Source: Nitrococcus sp. (lineage in GTDB: Bacteria > Pseudomonadota > Gammaproteobacteria > Nitrococcales > Nitrococcaceae). From it: 6,042 bases of DNA. Shown here piece by piece: positions 6,041-6,042 of this stretch. The DNA is taken from contig JAKDMK010000164.1 of NCBI GenBank assembly GCA_030452365.1, forward strand, positions 1 to 6,042, given 5' to 3'. Under the pieces are notes generated by a model. It did not search any database, was not told the DNA's origin, and saw only the letters and a program-made list of their open reading frames with translations. Both the position numbers and the translations under genes were made by a program. The stretch's first letter is position 1, and each line of letters opens with the position of its first letter.

Positions 6041-6042
6041 GT

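Larger units (their letters stand above)
5634..6042. other. Upstream region without a confident gene
   Basis: This ~400-base stretch separates the double uvrA from the window edge. Besides the elements listed separately, it holds a perfect 6-bp inverted repeat, CGCTGG (5809-5814) and CCAGCG (5821-5826). I see no convincing sigma-70 promoter for uvrA: TAGCAT (minus strand, 5683-5688) is -10-like but has no -35 at proper spacing. I found no LexA (SOS) box of the CTGT-N8-ACAG type. No tRNA or other RNA gene is apparent. Confidence 0.5.

Overview
The window is GC-rich (roughly 60% by eye) and is almost entirely filled by one minus-strand gene. It looks like a chromosomal segment of a high-GC bacterium, most likely a proteobacterium. 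That guess rests on base composition and on my recollection that double-length UvrA proteins are deposited from proteobacteria; nothing else here fixes the taxon.

Layout. Bases 1-35 lie downstream of the gene and hold no clear terminator. Bases 36-5633 (5729 if a TTG start is used) encode a giant UvrA-family protein of 1865 (or 1897) residues, about twice the usual ~940. It is a head-to-tail fusion of two complete UvrA-like units: unit A (residues about 33-985, bases 2775-5633) and unit B (residues about 1020-1897, bases 36-2672). A ~34-residue low-complexity linker joins them. Each unit has two ABC ATPase domains, so the chain has four. All four Walker A lysines, Walker B Asp-Glu pairs, LSGGE signatures and switch histidines are intact, as are all twelve CxxC half-sites of six predicted zinc modules. 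(Residue numbers throughout count from the upstream TTG, so the preferred Met is residue 33.)

Bases 5634-6042 have no confident gene. They hold a strong GC-rich hairpin (5731-5758), a small hairpin over the only Shine-Dalgarno-like sequence of the preferred start (5647-5659), and the possible 3' end of another minus-strand reading frame that runs off the window edge.

Biological reading. Ordinary UvrA is a homodimer (four ATPase sites) that finds DNA damage and loads UvrB in nucleotide excision repair. Here both protomers appear to be covalently joined and no longer equivalent. Unit A keeps the ~107-residue insertion (DNA-binding) domain but has a diverged UvrB-interaction region. Unit B keeps a canonical-looking UvrB-interaction region but has lost nearly all of the insertion domain. 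This suggests a single-chain, asymmetric UvrA 'dimer' with divided labour. The partition is the most interesting feature of the window.
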